A stretch of DNA of 21,815 bases from Clostridiales bacterium (GTDB lineage: Bacteria; Bacillota; Clostridia; Christensenellales; Aristaeellaceae). This document shows, piece by piece, positions 1 through 7,553 of the stretch. Each line of letters starts with the position of its first letter. The stretch's first letter is position 1. The position numbers and the translations under genes are program-made. A model generated the notes under the pieces. The model searched no databases and was not told the DNA's origin. It saw only the letters and a program-made list of their open reading frames with translations. The DNA lies in contig SFJH01000032.1 of the NCBI GenBank assembly GCA_004555155.1, forward strand, positions 1 through 21,815. The letters run 5' to 3'.

Positions 1-1
1 C

Positions 2-763
2 CTGGGTGTAGGGATGCTTGCGGTCGTAGAAGATCTCGTCGACCTTGCCGGTCTCCACAAACTTGCCGCCGTACATGACGATGACCCGGTCGGCCATGGC
101 GGAGACCACGCCCATGTTGTGGGTGATGATGATGATGGAGGTATTGATCTTCTTCTGTAGCGACTTCATCAGATCCAGAATCTGGGCCTGAATGGTCACG
201 TCCAGCGCGGTGGTGGGCTCGTCGGCGATCAGGATCTGGGGCTCGCAGGCCAGGGCGATGGAGATCATCACGCGCTGGCGCATGCCGCCGGAGAACTGAT
301 GGGGATACTGCTTAAACCGCTCCCTGGGATTGGGAATGCCCACCATCTCCAGCAGCTCGATGGCGCGGGCCTCGCGCTGGGCCTTGGTCATGTCCGGCTT
401 GTGCAGCATCAGCATCTCGGTGATCTGCTTGCCGATGGTCATGGTGGGGTTCAGCGAGGTCAGCGGATCCTGGAAGATCATGGAGATCTCCGCGCCGCGG
501 ATCTTGAGCATCTCCTTTTCGGAGAGGTTGGCGATGTTGCGGCCGTTGAGGATGACCTCGCCGGAGTCGATTCTGCCGCCGATGGGCAGCAGACCCATGA
601 TGGCCTTGTTCGTGATGGACTTTCCGGAGCCGGACTCGCCCACGATGGCCAGCGTCTCGCCCTCCTTCAGGTCGAAGCTCACGCCGCGAACCGCCTGTAC
701 GATGCCACTGTCGGTGTGAATGGAAACGTACATGTCCTTGACTTCCAATAGCGTCTTACTCAT
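2..763 (-). CDS. oppD: Oligopeptide ABC transporter ATP-binding subunit OppD/DppD, 3' end outside window
   Basis: This is the cytoplasmic ATPase that powers oligopeptide or dipeptide import together with the two permeases encoded just upstream. The reading frame runs off the left edge, so 254 N-terminal residues are visible and the C-terminal oligopeptide-transporter extension is missing. Visible motifs are Walker A GESGSGKS (residues 42-49), a Q-loop in IFQDP, the ABC signature FSGGMRQR, Walker B ILIADEP followed by TTALD, and the switch histidine in ITHN. The SGGMRQR signature and the TSLNPTMTIGKQI stretch are typical of the OppD/DppD group rather than of other importers. The start is the ATG at 763 with upstream AAAGGAGA, 17 bp after the oppC stop, so it is cotranscribed. 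A second ATPase (oppF/dppF) would be expected beyond the edge. The choice between oligopeptide and dipeptide as substrate is inference. Confidence 0.95.
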   Translation of the reverse strand, partial: MSKTLLEVKDMYVSIHTDSGIVQAVRGVSFDLKEGETLAIVGESGSGKSITNKAIMGLLPIGGRIDSGEVILNGRNIANLSEKEMLKIRGAEISMIFQDPLTSLNPTMTIGKQITEMLMLHKPDMTKAQREARAIELLEMVGIPNPRERFKQYPHQFSGGMRQRVMISIALACEPQILIADEPTTALDVTIQAQILDLMKSLQKKINTSIIIITHNMGVVSAMADRVIVMYGGKFVETGKVDEIFYDRKHPYTQ

Positions 764-780
764 GTTCACGTCTCCTTTCA

Positions 781-1704
781 TCAGTGCTTCATGCGCGGGT
801 CAAAGGCGTCGCGCAGGCCGTCGCCCAGAATGCTGAAGCACACCATGATCAGCACGATGGCGATGGCGGGGAAGATCAGCAAAAACGGCGCGGCGCGCAG
901 GGCGGAGTAGCCGTTCTGAATCAGAACGCCCAGGGAGGCCTTCGGCTCGGTCAGGCCGACGCCGATGAAGCTCAGGAACGCCTCGGTGAAGATGGCGGAC
1001 GGGATGGCGAACATGACCTGAATCACGATGACGCTGATGGTGTTCGGGATCAGATGGCGGATGATCGTCTTCCACTTGCTGGTGCCCAGCAGCTGGGCGG
1101 CCAGCACGAACTCCTGATTCTTCAGCTTGAGGATCTGGGCGCGCACCAGTCGGGCCATGTTGACCCAGCCGGTGATGGACATGGCCACGATGATCGTGCC
1201 GATGCCGGGCGGCAGCACCATCATGAACAGAATCACGATGATCAGCTGGGGAATGCCCACCAGCACCTCAATGATGCGCTGCATCACAGCGTCCACCCGG
1301 CCGCCCATAATGGCGGAGATGGCACCGTAGAACACGCCGATGACCAGGTTGATCAGCGCCGCGCACAGGCCGATCAGCAGCGAGATGCGCGTGCCGTACC
1401 AGATGCGGGTCCACTGGTCGCGGCCGAACAGGTCGGTGCCGAAGGGATGCGCCCGGGACGGCGCCTGCATCTTGGAGGTGTAATCCGTCTGATAGTATTC
1501 ATAGGGAGAAACCATTGGCGCGACGATGGCCATGATCACGATCAGAATGATGACCACGAAGCAGACGACCGCGGCGCGGTTCTTGCGCAGGCGGATCCAG
1601 TCGTCGTGCAGGGCGGAGTGATGCTCGCGGGCGATGTGCTCGCGGGAGGCGTCGTCAAATTCCGCGGGGGCAAACAGCTCGCTGGGGATATCCTGCCTCG
1701 TCAT
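781..1704 (-). CDS. oppC: Oligopeptide ABC transporter permease OppC/DppC
   Basis: This is an integral membrane permease subunit of the peptide importer. The 307-residue protein has a cytoplasmic N-terminal leader of about 40 residues, then a membrane segment (VVCFVVIILIVIMAIVAPMV). An extracytoplasmic part with the family motif HPFGTDLFGRDQWTRIWYG follows, then five further hydrophobic segments. The EAA-type coupling loop is seen around AAQLLGTSKWKTIIRHLIPN, followed by the conserved EAFLSFIGVG. A frame also opens with GTG at 1710 overlapping the oppB stop. However, the strong GGGAGGTGA lies only three bases before that GTG and nine before the ATG at 1704, so 1704 is chosen. It sits in the oppA-B-C-D order, almost touching oppB and followed 17 bp later by oppD. 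Length and motifs are normal for the family. Confidence 0.94.
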   Translation of the reverse strand: MTRQDIPSELFAPAEFDDASREHIAREHHSALHDDWIRLRKNRAAVVCFVVIILIVIMAIVAPMVSPYEYYQTDYTSKMQAPSRAHPFGTDLFGRDQWTRIWYGTRISLLIGLCAALINLVIGVFYGAISAIMGGRVDAVMQRIIEVLVGIPQLIIVILFMMVLPPGIGTIIVAMSITGWVNMARLVRAQILKLKNQEFVLAAQLLGTSKWKTIIRHLIPNTISVIVIQVMFAIPSAIFTEAFLSFIGVGLTEPKASLGVLIQNGYSALRAAPFLLIFPAIAIVLIMVCFSILGDGLRDAFDPRMKH

Positions 1705-1706
1705 GA

Positions 1707-2648
1707 TCACTCACCTCCCTTTCCGGCGGAAATGCGAATTCTCGGGTCGATCAGGCTGTACGCCACGTCCACCACCAGGATGGCGATCATATAGAACGCG
1801 CTGTAGAACATGGTCAGGCCCATGATGACGTTGTAGTCGTTGTTCTTGACGGATTCGGTGAACAGGCCGCCGATGCCGGGGATGGAGAAGATGCTCTCAA
1901 TCGCCAGCGAGCCGGTCAGCAGGTTGACCACCATGCTGGCCATCAGCGTGACCACCGGAATGATGGAGTTGCGCAGCGTGTGCATCGCCAGCAGGCGCGC
2001 CTGGCTCATGCCCTTGGAGCGGGCGGTGACGATGTAGTCCTGCTGCAGCACGTCCAGCGTCTCCGCGCGGATGAAGCGCGCCGAGGTGGCCAGCGGCTGG
2101 AAGCACAGCGCAATGCTGGGCAGCACCGAGCAGGCCCAGGACTTCCAGAAGCCCACCGGCAGCCAGCCCAGCTTCAGGCCCACGTAGTACTGCAGAAGCG
2201 CCGCCACGACGAAGTTCGGCACGGAGATGCCCAGCACCGCCACGATCATCGTGAAGTTGTCCACCACGCCGTTGTGCCGGCAGGCCGCGACGATGCCCAG
2301 CGAAAGTCCGATGGCCAGTCCCAGCAGAATCGCCTGCGCGCCGACGAGCATGGACGGCCCCAGGCGGGAGAAGATGACCTTTGTGACGGGCATATTGGTG
2401 TAATAAAAGCTCGTTCCGAAGTCGCCGCGGAGCATGTTGCCCAGATATTTCAGAAACTGAACGTAGATCGGCTGATCCAGCCCGTAGCGCGCGAGGGCGG
2501 CTTCCTGCTGCTCGACCGTCAACTTCGAGAATCGCTCCGTATCAAAGGGCGAGCCCGGCAGGAGCTTCATCAGCGTAAACGTCAGCACGACAATGACAAA
2601 CAGCGTGATCAGCATATAGACCAGTCGCTTGCCCACATATTTCGCCAT
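1707..2648 (-). CDS. oppB: Oligopeptide ABC transporter permease OppB/DppB
   Basis: This is the second membrane permease of the peptide importer, forming a heterodimeric channel with OppC. The 313-residue protein begins MAKYVGKRLVYMLITLFVIVV, the usual first membrane helix of the family. It is followed by the MKLLPGSPF segment, a long extracytoplasmic loop (to about residue 95) and about five more membrane helices. The EAA coupling loop is visible in ARSKGMSQARLLAMHTLRNSIIPV, and SIPGIGGLFTESV is conserved near the end. The ATG at 2648 has AAAGGAGG ten bases upstream. The gene lies 155 bp after oppA in the direction of transcription, separated by a GC-rich hairpin, and overlaps the beginning of the oppC region. 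It is likely cotranscribed with oppA from the promoter at 4426-4455. Confidence 0.95.
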   Translation of the reverse strand: MAKYVGKRLVYMLITLFVIVVLTFTLMKLLPGSPFDTERFSKLTVEQQEAALARYGLDQPIYVQFLKYLGNMLRGDFGTSFYYTNMPVTKVIFSRLGPSMLVGAQAILLGLAIGLSLGIVAACRHNGVVDNFTMIVAVLGISVPNFVVAALLQYYVGLKLGWLPVGFWKSWACSVLPSIALCFQPLATSARFIRAETLDVLQQDYIVTARSKGMSQARLLAMHTLRNSIIPVVTLMASMVVNLLTGSLAIESIFSIPGIGGLFTESVKNNDYNVIMGLTMFYSAFYMIAILVVDVAYSLIDPRIRISAGKGGE

Positions 2649-2760
2649 GCCTCACGAGCCTCCTTTCTTTTGTTTCAATGATATAAACGGAGGCGACACG
2701 AAAGACGCACGCCTTCATGCCGCCCCGTCGCGATCGATTGTCAGGTTTTCCTGTAGGATT

Positions 2761-2784
2761 GCCGCGCGCCCTCCGGCGCGCGGC
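2761..2784 (-). other. GC-only hairpin between oppA and oppB
   Basis: A perfect 10-bp inverted repeat (GCCGCGCGCC and GGCGCGCGGC) has a four-base loop 20 bp past the oppA stop. No T-run follows in the minus direction, so full termination is unlikely. The likely role is transcript stabilisation or partial attenuation, which would leave the binding protein more abundant than the membrane subunits. That role is inference from known binding-protein operons. Confidence 0.6.
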
Positions 2785-2803
2785 ATGATTCCGTCAAGTG
2801 AAA

Positions 2804-4396
2804 TTACTTCTCGATGGAGACCCACTTGTACTCGTTGGACTGGCCAACGGAATGGGTGATGTAGCCCTTGACGTAGTCGCGCTGCAGGAAGGAGAAACCG
2901 CGATCATAGATGCCCGTGACGATGCAATCGTCGGCGACCAGCATCTTCTCGGCGTCCAGCAGATACTGCAGGCGGACGGCGCTGTCAGCCTCGCTGCGGG
3001 CCTTGGTGATCAGGTCGCAGTATTCGGGCTTGGCATAGTATCCGCGATAGCCGCTGGTGGAGGTCCACAGCTCCAGGAAGGTCATGGCGTCGTCGTAGTC
3101 GGCGCCCCAGGCGGACAGAGCCATGTCGAAGTGCTCGGTCTTCATGATCTCGTTGCGGGCCTTCTGGGTCATGGAGTTGATGGTAACCTCAATGCCCAGC
3201 ACGGTGCGGAACTGATCCTGAACGTACACGGCCATATCGTCGAAGTCGGTGCCCTCGGCGGTCAGCAGCACCAGATCGGTGGGAACGGAGCCCAGCTCGG
3301 CGCAGCCCTCGTCCCACAGCTGCTTGGCCAGATCGGGATCATAATAGGAGACGTCGCCCTGCAGCTGACGGAAGGTGCTGGTGCCGTCGCCGTTGATGCC
3401 CTGGGAGACGATGCCGCCCGCGGCCACCGCGCCGGTCATGAGCACCTGGTTGACCAGGGTCTCGCGGTCGATGGCGAGGCTCAGCGCCTGGCGCATCTTG
3501 GTGTTCAGGCGATCGTTGGTGTAGTCGAACTGCAGATAGTAGTTGCGGAAGTCGCTGTAGGAGCCGAACTCCGGATCGCCCATGTAGAGCATGACGTCGG
3601 TGGAGGACAGGTTCACGCGATCGATCTCGCCGGCCTCGTAGGCGTTCAGCGCCGCGGAGGAGTCGGTGATGACCTTGACCTCGAGGCCGTCCAGCTTGAC
3701 GTTCTCGGCGTCCCAGTAGTTCTCGTTCTTCACCATGGTCACGCCAACGCTGACGTCCATGGAGGTGACGACGAACGGACCGCAGCACATGATGGTGTCG
3801 GCGCTGGTGGCGTAGGAGTCGCCCTTGGAGGTGTAGAACTCCTCGTTCAGCGGGAACAGGCACGCCAGCGCGGTCATGCGATCGAAGAAGGGCGTGGGCG
3901 CGGACAGGGTGACCTCGAAGGTCTTGTCGTCAATGGCCTTGACGCCGACCTCGGAGGCGTCGCACTCGCCGTTCATGTAAGCTTCGCCGTTCTTCAGGAA
4001 GGGCGCGATGGCGGTGGCATAGCCGTTGGTCTCGGAGTCGCTGATCTCGGTGATCCAGGCGAACTCGAAGTCCTTGGCGGTGATCGGCGTGCCGTCGCTC
4101 CAGGTGATGCCGTCGCGCAGGGTGAAGGTGTAGGTCAGGCCGTCGTCGGACAGGGTGTAGCTCTCGGCCAGCGCGGGCTGGGGATTGCCGTCAGCGTCCA
4201 GGCGGACCAGGCCCTCGGAGAAGGAGCCGGCGACATCAAAGAAGTTGCCGTCCGACGCGGTCACCTGATTGAAGGAGCGGAAGACGCGGTCGGTATAGAC
4301 GTGCAGCACATTCTCGCTGTCCGCCTCTGCAAAACAGGGGACGCAGGAAAGCAGCATGCAGAATGCAAGCACAAGCGCCAACATAGACTTTTTCAT
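2804..4396 (-). CDS. oppA: Oligopeptide-binding protein, family 5 extracellular solute-binding protein (OppA/DppA type)
   Basis: This is the extracytoplasmic receptor that captures peptides and delivers them to the OppBC channel. The 530-residue product opens with MKK and a hydrophobic core (LALVLAFCMLLS), then CVPCFA and an acidic mature start. Cleavage could follow the CFA, as for a secreted protein, or the protein could be lipidated at C18. The sequence before that cysteine, LLS, is an imperfect lipobox, so anchoring is uncertain. Family 5 hallmarks are seen: GLVRLDADGNPQPALAESYTLSDDGLTYTFTLRDGITWSDGTPITAKDFEFAW near residues 65-115, and LRQALSLAID-like KMRQALSLAIDRETLVNQV in the middle. 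The ATG at 4396 is preceded by AGGAGG nine bases away. It is first in the operon, under a near-ideal promoter at 4426-4455. Peptide length specificity cannot be read from the sequence. Confidence 0.93.
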   Translation of the reverse strand: MKKSMLALVLAFCMLLSCVPCFAEADSENVLHVYTDRVFRSFNQVTASDGNFFDVAGSFSEGLVRLDADGNPQPALAESYTLSDDGLTYTFTLRDGITWSDGTPITAKDFEFAWITEISDSETNGYATAIAPFLKNGEAYMNGECDASEVGVKAIDDKTFEVTLSAPTPFFDRMTALACLFPLNEEFYTSKGDSYATSADTIMCCGPFVVTSMDVSVGVTMVKNENYWDAENVKLDGLEVKVITDSSAALNAYEAGEIDRVNLSSTDVMLYMGDPEFGSYSDFRNYYLQFDYTNDRLNTKMRQALSLAIDRETLVNQVLMTGAVAAGGIVSQGINGDGTSTFRQLQGDVSYYDPDLAKQLWDEGCAELGSVPTDLVLLTAEGTDFDDMAVYVQDQFRTVLGIEVTINSMTQKARNEIMKTEHFDMALSAWGADYDDAMTFLELWTSTSGYRGYYAKPEYCDLITKARSEADSAVRLQYLLDAEKMLVADDCIVTGIYDRGFSFLQRDYVKGYITHSVGQSNEYKWVSIEK

Positions 4397-4425
4397 GTGG
4401 TATGCCTCCTAAATAGAATGAACCT

Positions 4426-4455
4426 ATTATAGATGCAAAATGGCGAATTTGTCAA
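4426..4455 (-). promoter_or_regulatory. Consensus sigma-A promoter of the oppA operon
   Basis: On the minus strand TTGACA (4455-4450) and TATAAT (4431-4426) are separated by 18 bp. Both hexamers match consensus exactly. Transcription should begin near 4419, giving a leader of about 23 bases with AGGAGG and the oppA ATG. The -35 lies in the loop of the inverted repeat 4437-4473, so the promoter overlaps the terminator of the gene behind it or an operator. Confidence 0.85.
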
Positions 4456-4473
4456 GGGCAAATTCGCCATTTT
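4437..4473 (-). terminator. Perfect 15-bp inverted repeat: terminator of the C69 dipeptidase gene, possibly also an operator
   Basis: The arms AAAATGGCGAATTTG (4437-4451) and CAAATTCGCCATTTT (4459-4473) are exact complements around a seven-base loop. In the minus direction the hairpin begins 41 bp after the stop of the long C69 dipeptidase gene and ends in TTTT, fitting an intrinsic terminator. It also spans the -35 and most of the spacer of the oppA promoter. A repressor binding this symmetric site is therefore an alternative or additional reading. Confidence 0.75.
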
Positions 4474-4513
4474 CCGCAGGATTCGGAGTATTGGAATCCA
4501 ATTTCACCAATTC

Positions 4514-6298
4514 TTAATCCAGGACGGTCGTTTCAAACGCGCTCTGGAACGCCTTTCCGTCAGCATCGACGCCGCCCAAAATGAAGTCGTAGCTTCCCGC
4601 GAAGTGCAAATACCCCGCGAAGGGCTCCGTGGGGAACGCCGCCTCGTAGCGGTTGTCCCCCGCAGGCTTCAGGGATCCGGGCGCGGCGGCCGCGTACTTC
4701 ACGCGGGTATCCGTGTGGGACAGGCCCAGGATCAGATTTTCCTGCGCCGGCGCGCTCTGCGCATCGAAGGTCACGCGCAGCGTTTCCGGCAGCTGCTTCA
4801 GCGAAAGCGCCGGCACGGGCTCCACGCGGACGGAGGACAGCTTCAGCGCCTCCATCTCCTCCACCGCGCGCATCAGGAACGCGCCGTCGGCCTCCACGGT
4901 CTGCGCGCGCGCCTCCTCCGCCCTGCCCTCGGCTCTCAGCGCGCGGGCGCGCGCCAGCGTCTGAGCATTGGCGGCCTGGCAGTCCTCCAGCGCCGCGTCC
5001 AGCTTCGTCCGCACCCCGGGCATCGCGTCGGCATAGACCATCTCCAGCCGGGACTCCACCCGACGCAGGCGCTGCCAGGCGCTCCGGTCGCTGTGCAGTG
5101 CGGAGGGTTCCGGGGACAGATGGCCTTCCATCCTGCGCAGCGCGTCGGCGGCGGGCTCCAGCCCGGCGGGAACGCCCAGCAGCGGGTGCACCGGCGCGAA
5201 GGGCAGCTGGCAGGGGCGTCCGAAGGCGGTGTACAGCGTGGTCAGATCGGTCTCCTCGTCAAAATCGCAGATCGCGCACTCCAGCGTGGTGCCGTTGCAG
5301 ATGTTGCGGATGTTGGGCGTGTCGTGGGGGGAGCGGCCGGGGCCGTACCATTCGCAGCGGTCCGGCGTGCCCTCGTAGTGGGTGGAGAGGATCTCGGCGA
5401 TCTTCTTCACGTCCAGCGGGCGGGCGGCGGGAATCGAGAAGGGCAGGCCCTCCTTTTCCACGTCCCAGTCGCGGCCCAGCGCGATGCGCTGGCCGTGCTT
5501 CTGGCGCAGCACGTTGCGCGAGCCCATGTGCTCCTCGGGCGCCTGATAGGCCGTAGCGAAGTCAAAGTCGCTGTAATCGCCGGGCACGGCGGGCACATAC
5601 CAGCCGCGCTGAACGGCGTATTCCACGATATCGCTGGAATAGTACATCTCCGGACAGTCGCGCAGCGTGTGGAAATTATAGAAATTGGGCATGACCACGA
5701 TGTGATCGTCCGGCACGCGCGCACCCACATAGTGACGGCCGTGCACCAGCTGGAACATGAAGGCCTCGTCCTTGTCCGCGATCGTATAGGCGCGGCCGGA
5801 GGGCGCGTAGCCCCAGGTCTCCACCAGCTCCATCAGCAGCTTCGCGCCCGCCCGGGCGCTGGTCGCGCGCTCCGCCAGCGCACGGCGCAGGTTGTAGGCC
5901 AGGCCGCCGTCGCGCAGCCCGGACGCATCCTCCATGGACTCGCGGGACGTGCCCATGCTGTTGGAGACGATCAGCACGCCATGGTCATTGTAAAACACAT
6001 CCGAATTGGACAGGCCCACCTCGTCCGTGCGGAATTCCACCCAATAATAGCCCAGGGTGTGCGCGGCCTGGGGGATCCGGGCGCGGCCCGGCTCTGCGGG
6101 CAGAAGCGTGCCCTCCGGCCAGTCCATCGGCGGCACGACCGTGTGCCGCACGGCAATGTGGCCACCGTCGTCCTCGTTGTGGCCCACCAGCACGCGGCCC
6201 GTCGCCGAGGCGTTTTTTCCGGCGATGATGGTCATGCAGTTCATCAGGGGACCGCCGTTTTCATCCAGGTCAAAGGCAAAATTGTGAATCGGATCCAT
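4514..6298 (-). CDS. Family C69 (PepD-like) dipeptidase, long divergent form
   Basis: This is a predicted cysteine N-terminal-nucleophile hydrolase of peptidase family C69, which cleaves dipeptides. The motif at residues 21-42, C-M-T-I-I-A-G-K then VLVGHNEDDGG, matches the family's catalytic start. C21 is the expected nucleophile after removal of a 20-residue propeptide. The start is ATG 6298, because GGAGGG lies seven bases upstream. An in-frame GTG at 6313 would place that site inside the gene. At 594 residues it is longer than typical members. Residues about 400-490 are helical and charged, and the last 100 residues look like a beta-rich appended domain. No signal peptide is visible, so a cytoplasmic location is inferred. 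It has its own promoter (6333-6362) and terminator (4437-4473) and sits directly behind the peptide importer, which suggests it processes imported peptides. Confidence 0.85.
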   Translation of the reverse strand: MDPIHNFAFDLDENGGPLMNCMTIIAGKNASATGRVLVGHNEDDGGHIAVRHTVVPPMDWPEGTLLPAEPGRARIPQAAHTLGYYWVEFRTDEVGLSNSDVFYNDHGVLIVSNSMGTSRESMEDASGLRDGGLAYNLRRALAERATSARAGAKLLMELVETWGYAPSGRAYTIADKDEAFMFQLVHGRHYVGARVPDDHIVVMPNFYNFHTLRDCPEMYYSSDIVEYAVQRGWYVPAVPGDYSDFDFATAYQAPEEHMGSRNVLRQKHGQRIALGRDWDVEKEGLPFSIPAARPLDVKKIAEILSTHYEGTPDRCEWYGPGRSPHDTPNIRNICNGTTLECAICDFDEETDLTTLYTAFGRPCQLPFAPVHPLLGVPAGLEPAADALRRMEGHLSPEPSALHSDRSAWQRLRRVESRLEMVYADAMPGVRTKLDAALEDCQAANAQTLARARALRAEGRAEEARAQTVEADGAFLMRAVEEMEALKLSSVRVEPVPALSLKQLPETLRVTFDAQSAPAQENLILGLSHTDTRVKYAAAAPGSLKPAGDNRYEAAFPTEPFAGYLHFAGSYDFILGGVDADGKAFQSAFETTVLD

Positions 6299-6332
6299 GA
6301 ATGTTCCCTCCACTGTGATTCATTGGCGATTC

Positions 6333-6362
6333 ATTGTACCACTTTCCCCGAGCGGTTGTCAA
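6333..6362 (-). promoter_or_regulatory. Promoter of the long C69 dipeptidase gene
   Basis: On the minus strand TTGACA (6362-6357) and TACAAT (6338-6333) are 18 bp apart. TGG directly before the -10 makes an extended -10. It lies between the terminator at 6371-6401 and the GGAGGG/ATG at 6298, so the dipeptidase is transcribed as a separate unit. Confidence 0.8.
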
Positions 6363-6370
6363 TTTCCCCA

Positions 6371-6401
6371 AAGAAAAACGGCGAATCGCGAGGAATCCGC
6401 C
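6371..6401 (-). terminator. Intrinsic terminator after the 361-residue unknown gene
   Basis: In the minus direction, 26 bp after the stop at 6428, GGCGGATT pairs with GATTCGCC. This is an eight-pair stem with two G-U pairs and a six-base loop. It is followed by GTTTTTCTT. It closes the transcription unit that probably begins at 10255-10283. Confidence 0.8.
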
Positions 6402-6427
6402 GCCTGTTTTGCCGGTTTTCTTACCAA

Positions 6428-7513
6428 TTATTCGCCTTCCTCCTCCGTTCGGCCGATCCAGCCGCACTGGCCGCTCCAGTTTTCCAGCGGAATCAGATAC
6501 GCGCACAGATCGGCCAGCCGCTCTCCGGCGCACGCCGCGCTCAGGCTCTCCGGCACGAATTTCAGCGCGACGTCGCGCTCGAATTCCAGCTCCATCCGCT
6601 TCTTGTCCGGCAGCGCGCAGGACACGCCCTCCGGAATCGGCAGCGACGGAAGCTGGCCATAGAGCATCCGCATTCCGTCGGCGCTCCGGGCTTCCTCGAT
6701 TTCAACCGCGTGGTTTTCCCACTCCCCGCGGCGATTGCGCACCTGGATGAACGCACTCCACACGGCGATTTCTCCCCGCTCCACCGCCGCGCCGGCGAAC
6801 GCCACGCCCAGTCCCCGGGACGCTCCGCCGCGGTTCACGGCGCAAAGCATGCACTCCTCGCCCGCGCGCGGCGCAAAGGCGGGCGTAAAATGCCACTCCA
6901 GCCGGGGCGGTTCCGCCGCGCCTTCATTTTCCTCCAATTTATAATAGTAGCGATAGACGCCGGGCGCGTCGGGCCAGTCCCCGCCGCCGCCGACGCTCTG
7001 GGCGGCGGGCAGGTTCAGCATGGGCTCCAGATCGCTCAGACATTCCTCCGCAAAGACGCGGGAGCGCTTCATCACCGCGCGGAACGCCTCCGTGTCCGGC
7101 ACCTGTCCGCGCCACGCCCGAAAGCCGCTGCGGCGCAATCCCGCCATGTCCGCGGCAGCCGCGCAGCCCGACGCCGCCCACAGATCGACGCCTTCGGGCG
7201 GATTCACCAGATTCAGATAGAGGTAGTCGCTGTCGAAGCAGCCGATGGCCAGCGCGTCCGCGCTCAGCGCTTCCGAAAGCGCCCGCGCGGCGTGAATCTG
7301 CGCGTCCGGATCGCCGTCGAACGCATCCGAGGACACGGCAATCCACGGGCTTTCTTCACGTCCGGCCACGACGGTGCACAGCGCCGCCTCATCGGGCCCG
7401 TCCACCTGTCGCCAGCCCCGGCCGTTCGCAATCAGCGACGCGATCGCATCTGCCAGCGCCCGGTCAAAGGCTCCGTTTTTTCGGATCTGAATATTCGTAA
7501 AGGAAAATCCCAT
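6428..7513 (-). CDS. Uncharacterised 361-residue protein
   Basis: I do not recognise a named family. The protein begins MGFSFTNIQI, has no signal peptide or membrane segment, and is rich in alanine and acidic residues. Residues 1-120 look like a compact alpha/beta domain (IAVSSDAFDGDPDAQIHAARALSEALSADALAIGCFDSDYLYLNL). The remainder contains a beta-rich segment with EWHFTPAFAPRAGEECMLCAVNRGGASRGLGVAFAG, and ends in an acidic tail. The start ATG 7513 is chosen because GGGGAGA lies nine bases upstream. The frame extends seven codons further, but that would put the binding site inside the gene. It follows the 155-residue gene by 40 bp on the same strand and is the last gene before the terminator at 6371-6401. 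The MGFSFTNIQI opening resembles uncharacterised Bacillota proteins I have seen before, a weak recollection rather than a search result. A soluble cytoplasmic protein is the only inference offered. Confidence 0.75.
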   Translation of the reverse strand: MGFSFTNIQIRKNGAFDRALADAIASLIANGRGWRQVDGPDEAALCTVVAGREESPWIAVSSDAFDGDPDAQIHAARALSEALSADALAIGCFDSDYLYLNLVNPPEGVDLWAASGCAAAADMAGLRRSGFRAWRGQVPDTEAFRAVMKRSRVFAEECLSDLEPMLNLPAAQSVGGGGDWPDAPGVYRYYYKLEENEGAAEPPRLEWHFTPAFAPRAGEECMLCAVNRGGASRGLGVAFAGAAVERGEIAVWSAFIQVRNRRGEWENHAVEIEEARSADGMRMLYGQLPSLPIPEGVSCALPDKKRMELEFERDVALKFVPESLSAACAGERLADLCAYLIPLENWSGQCGWIGRTEEEGE

Positions 7514-7553
7514 CGCATGTCTCTCCCCTTTCATCCCTGCGGCCGTTCGTTCG

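Noticed and set aside
2798..4432. A 544-codon open frame on the plus strand
   Set aside because: It is antisense to the clear oppA gene, has a low-complexity V/G/A/H composition and no ribosome site.
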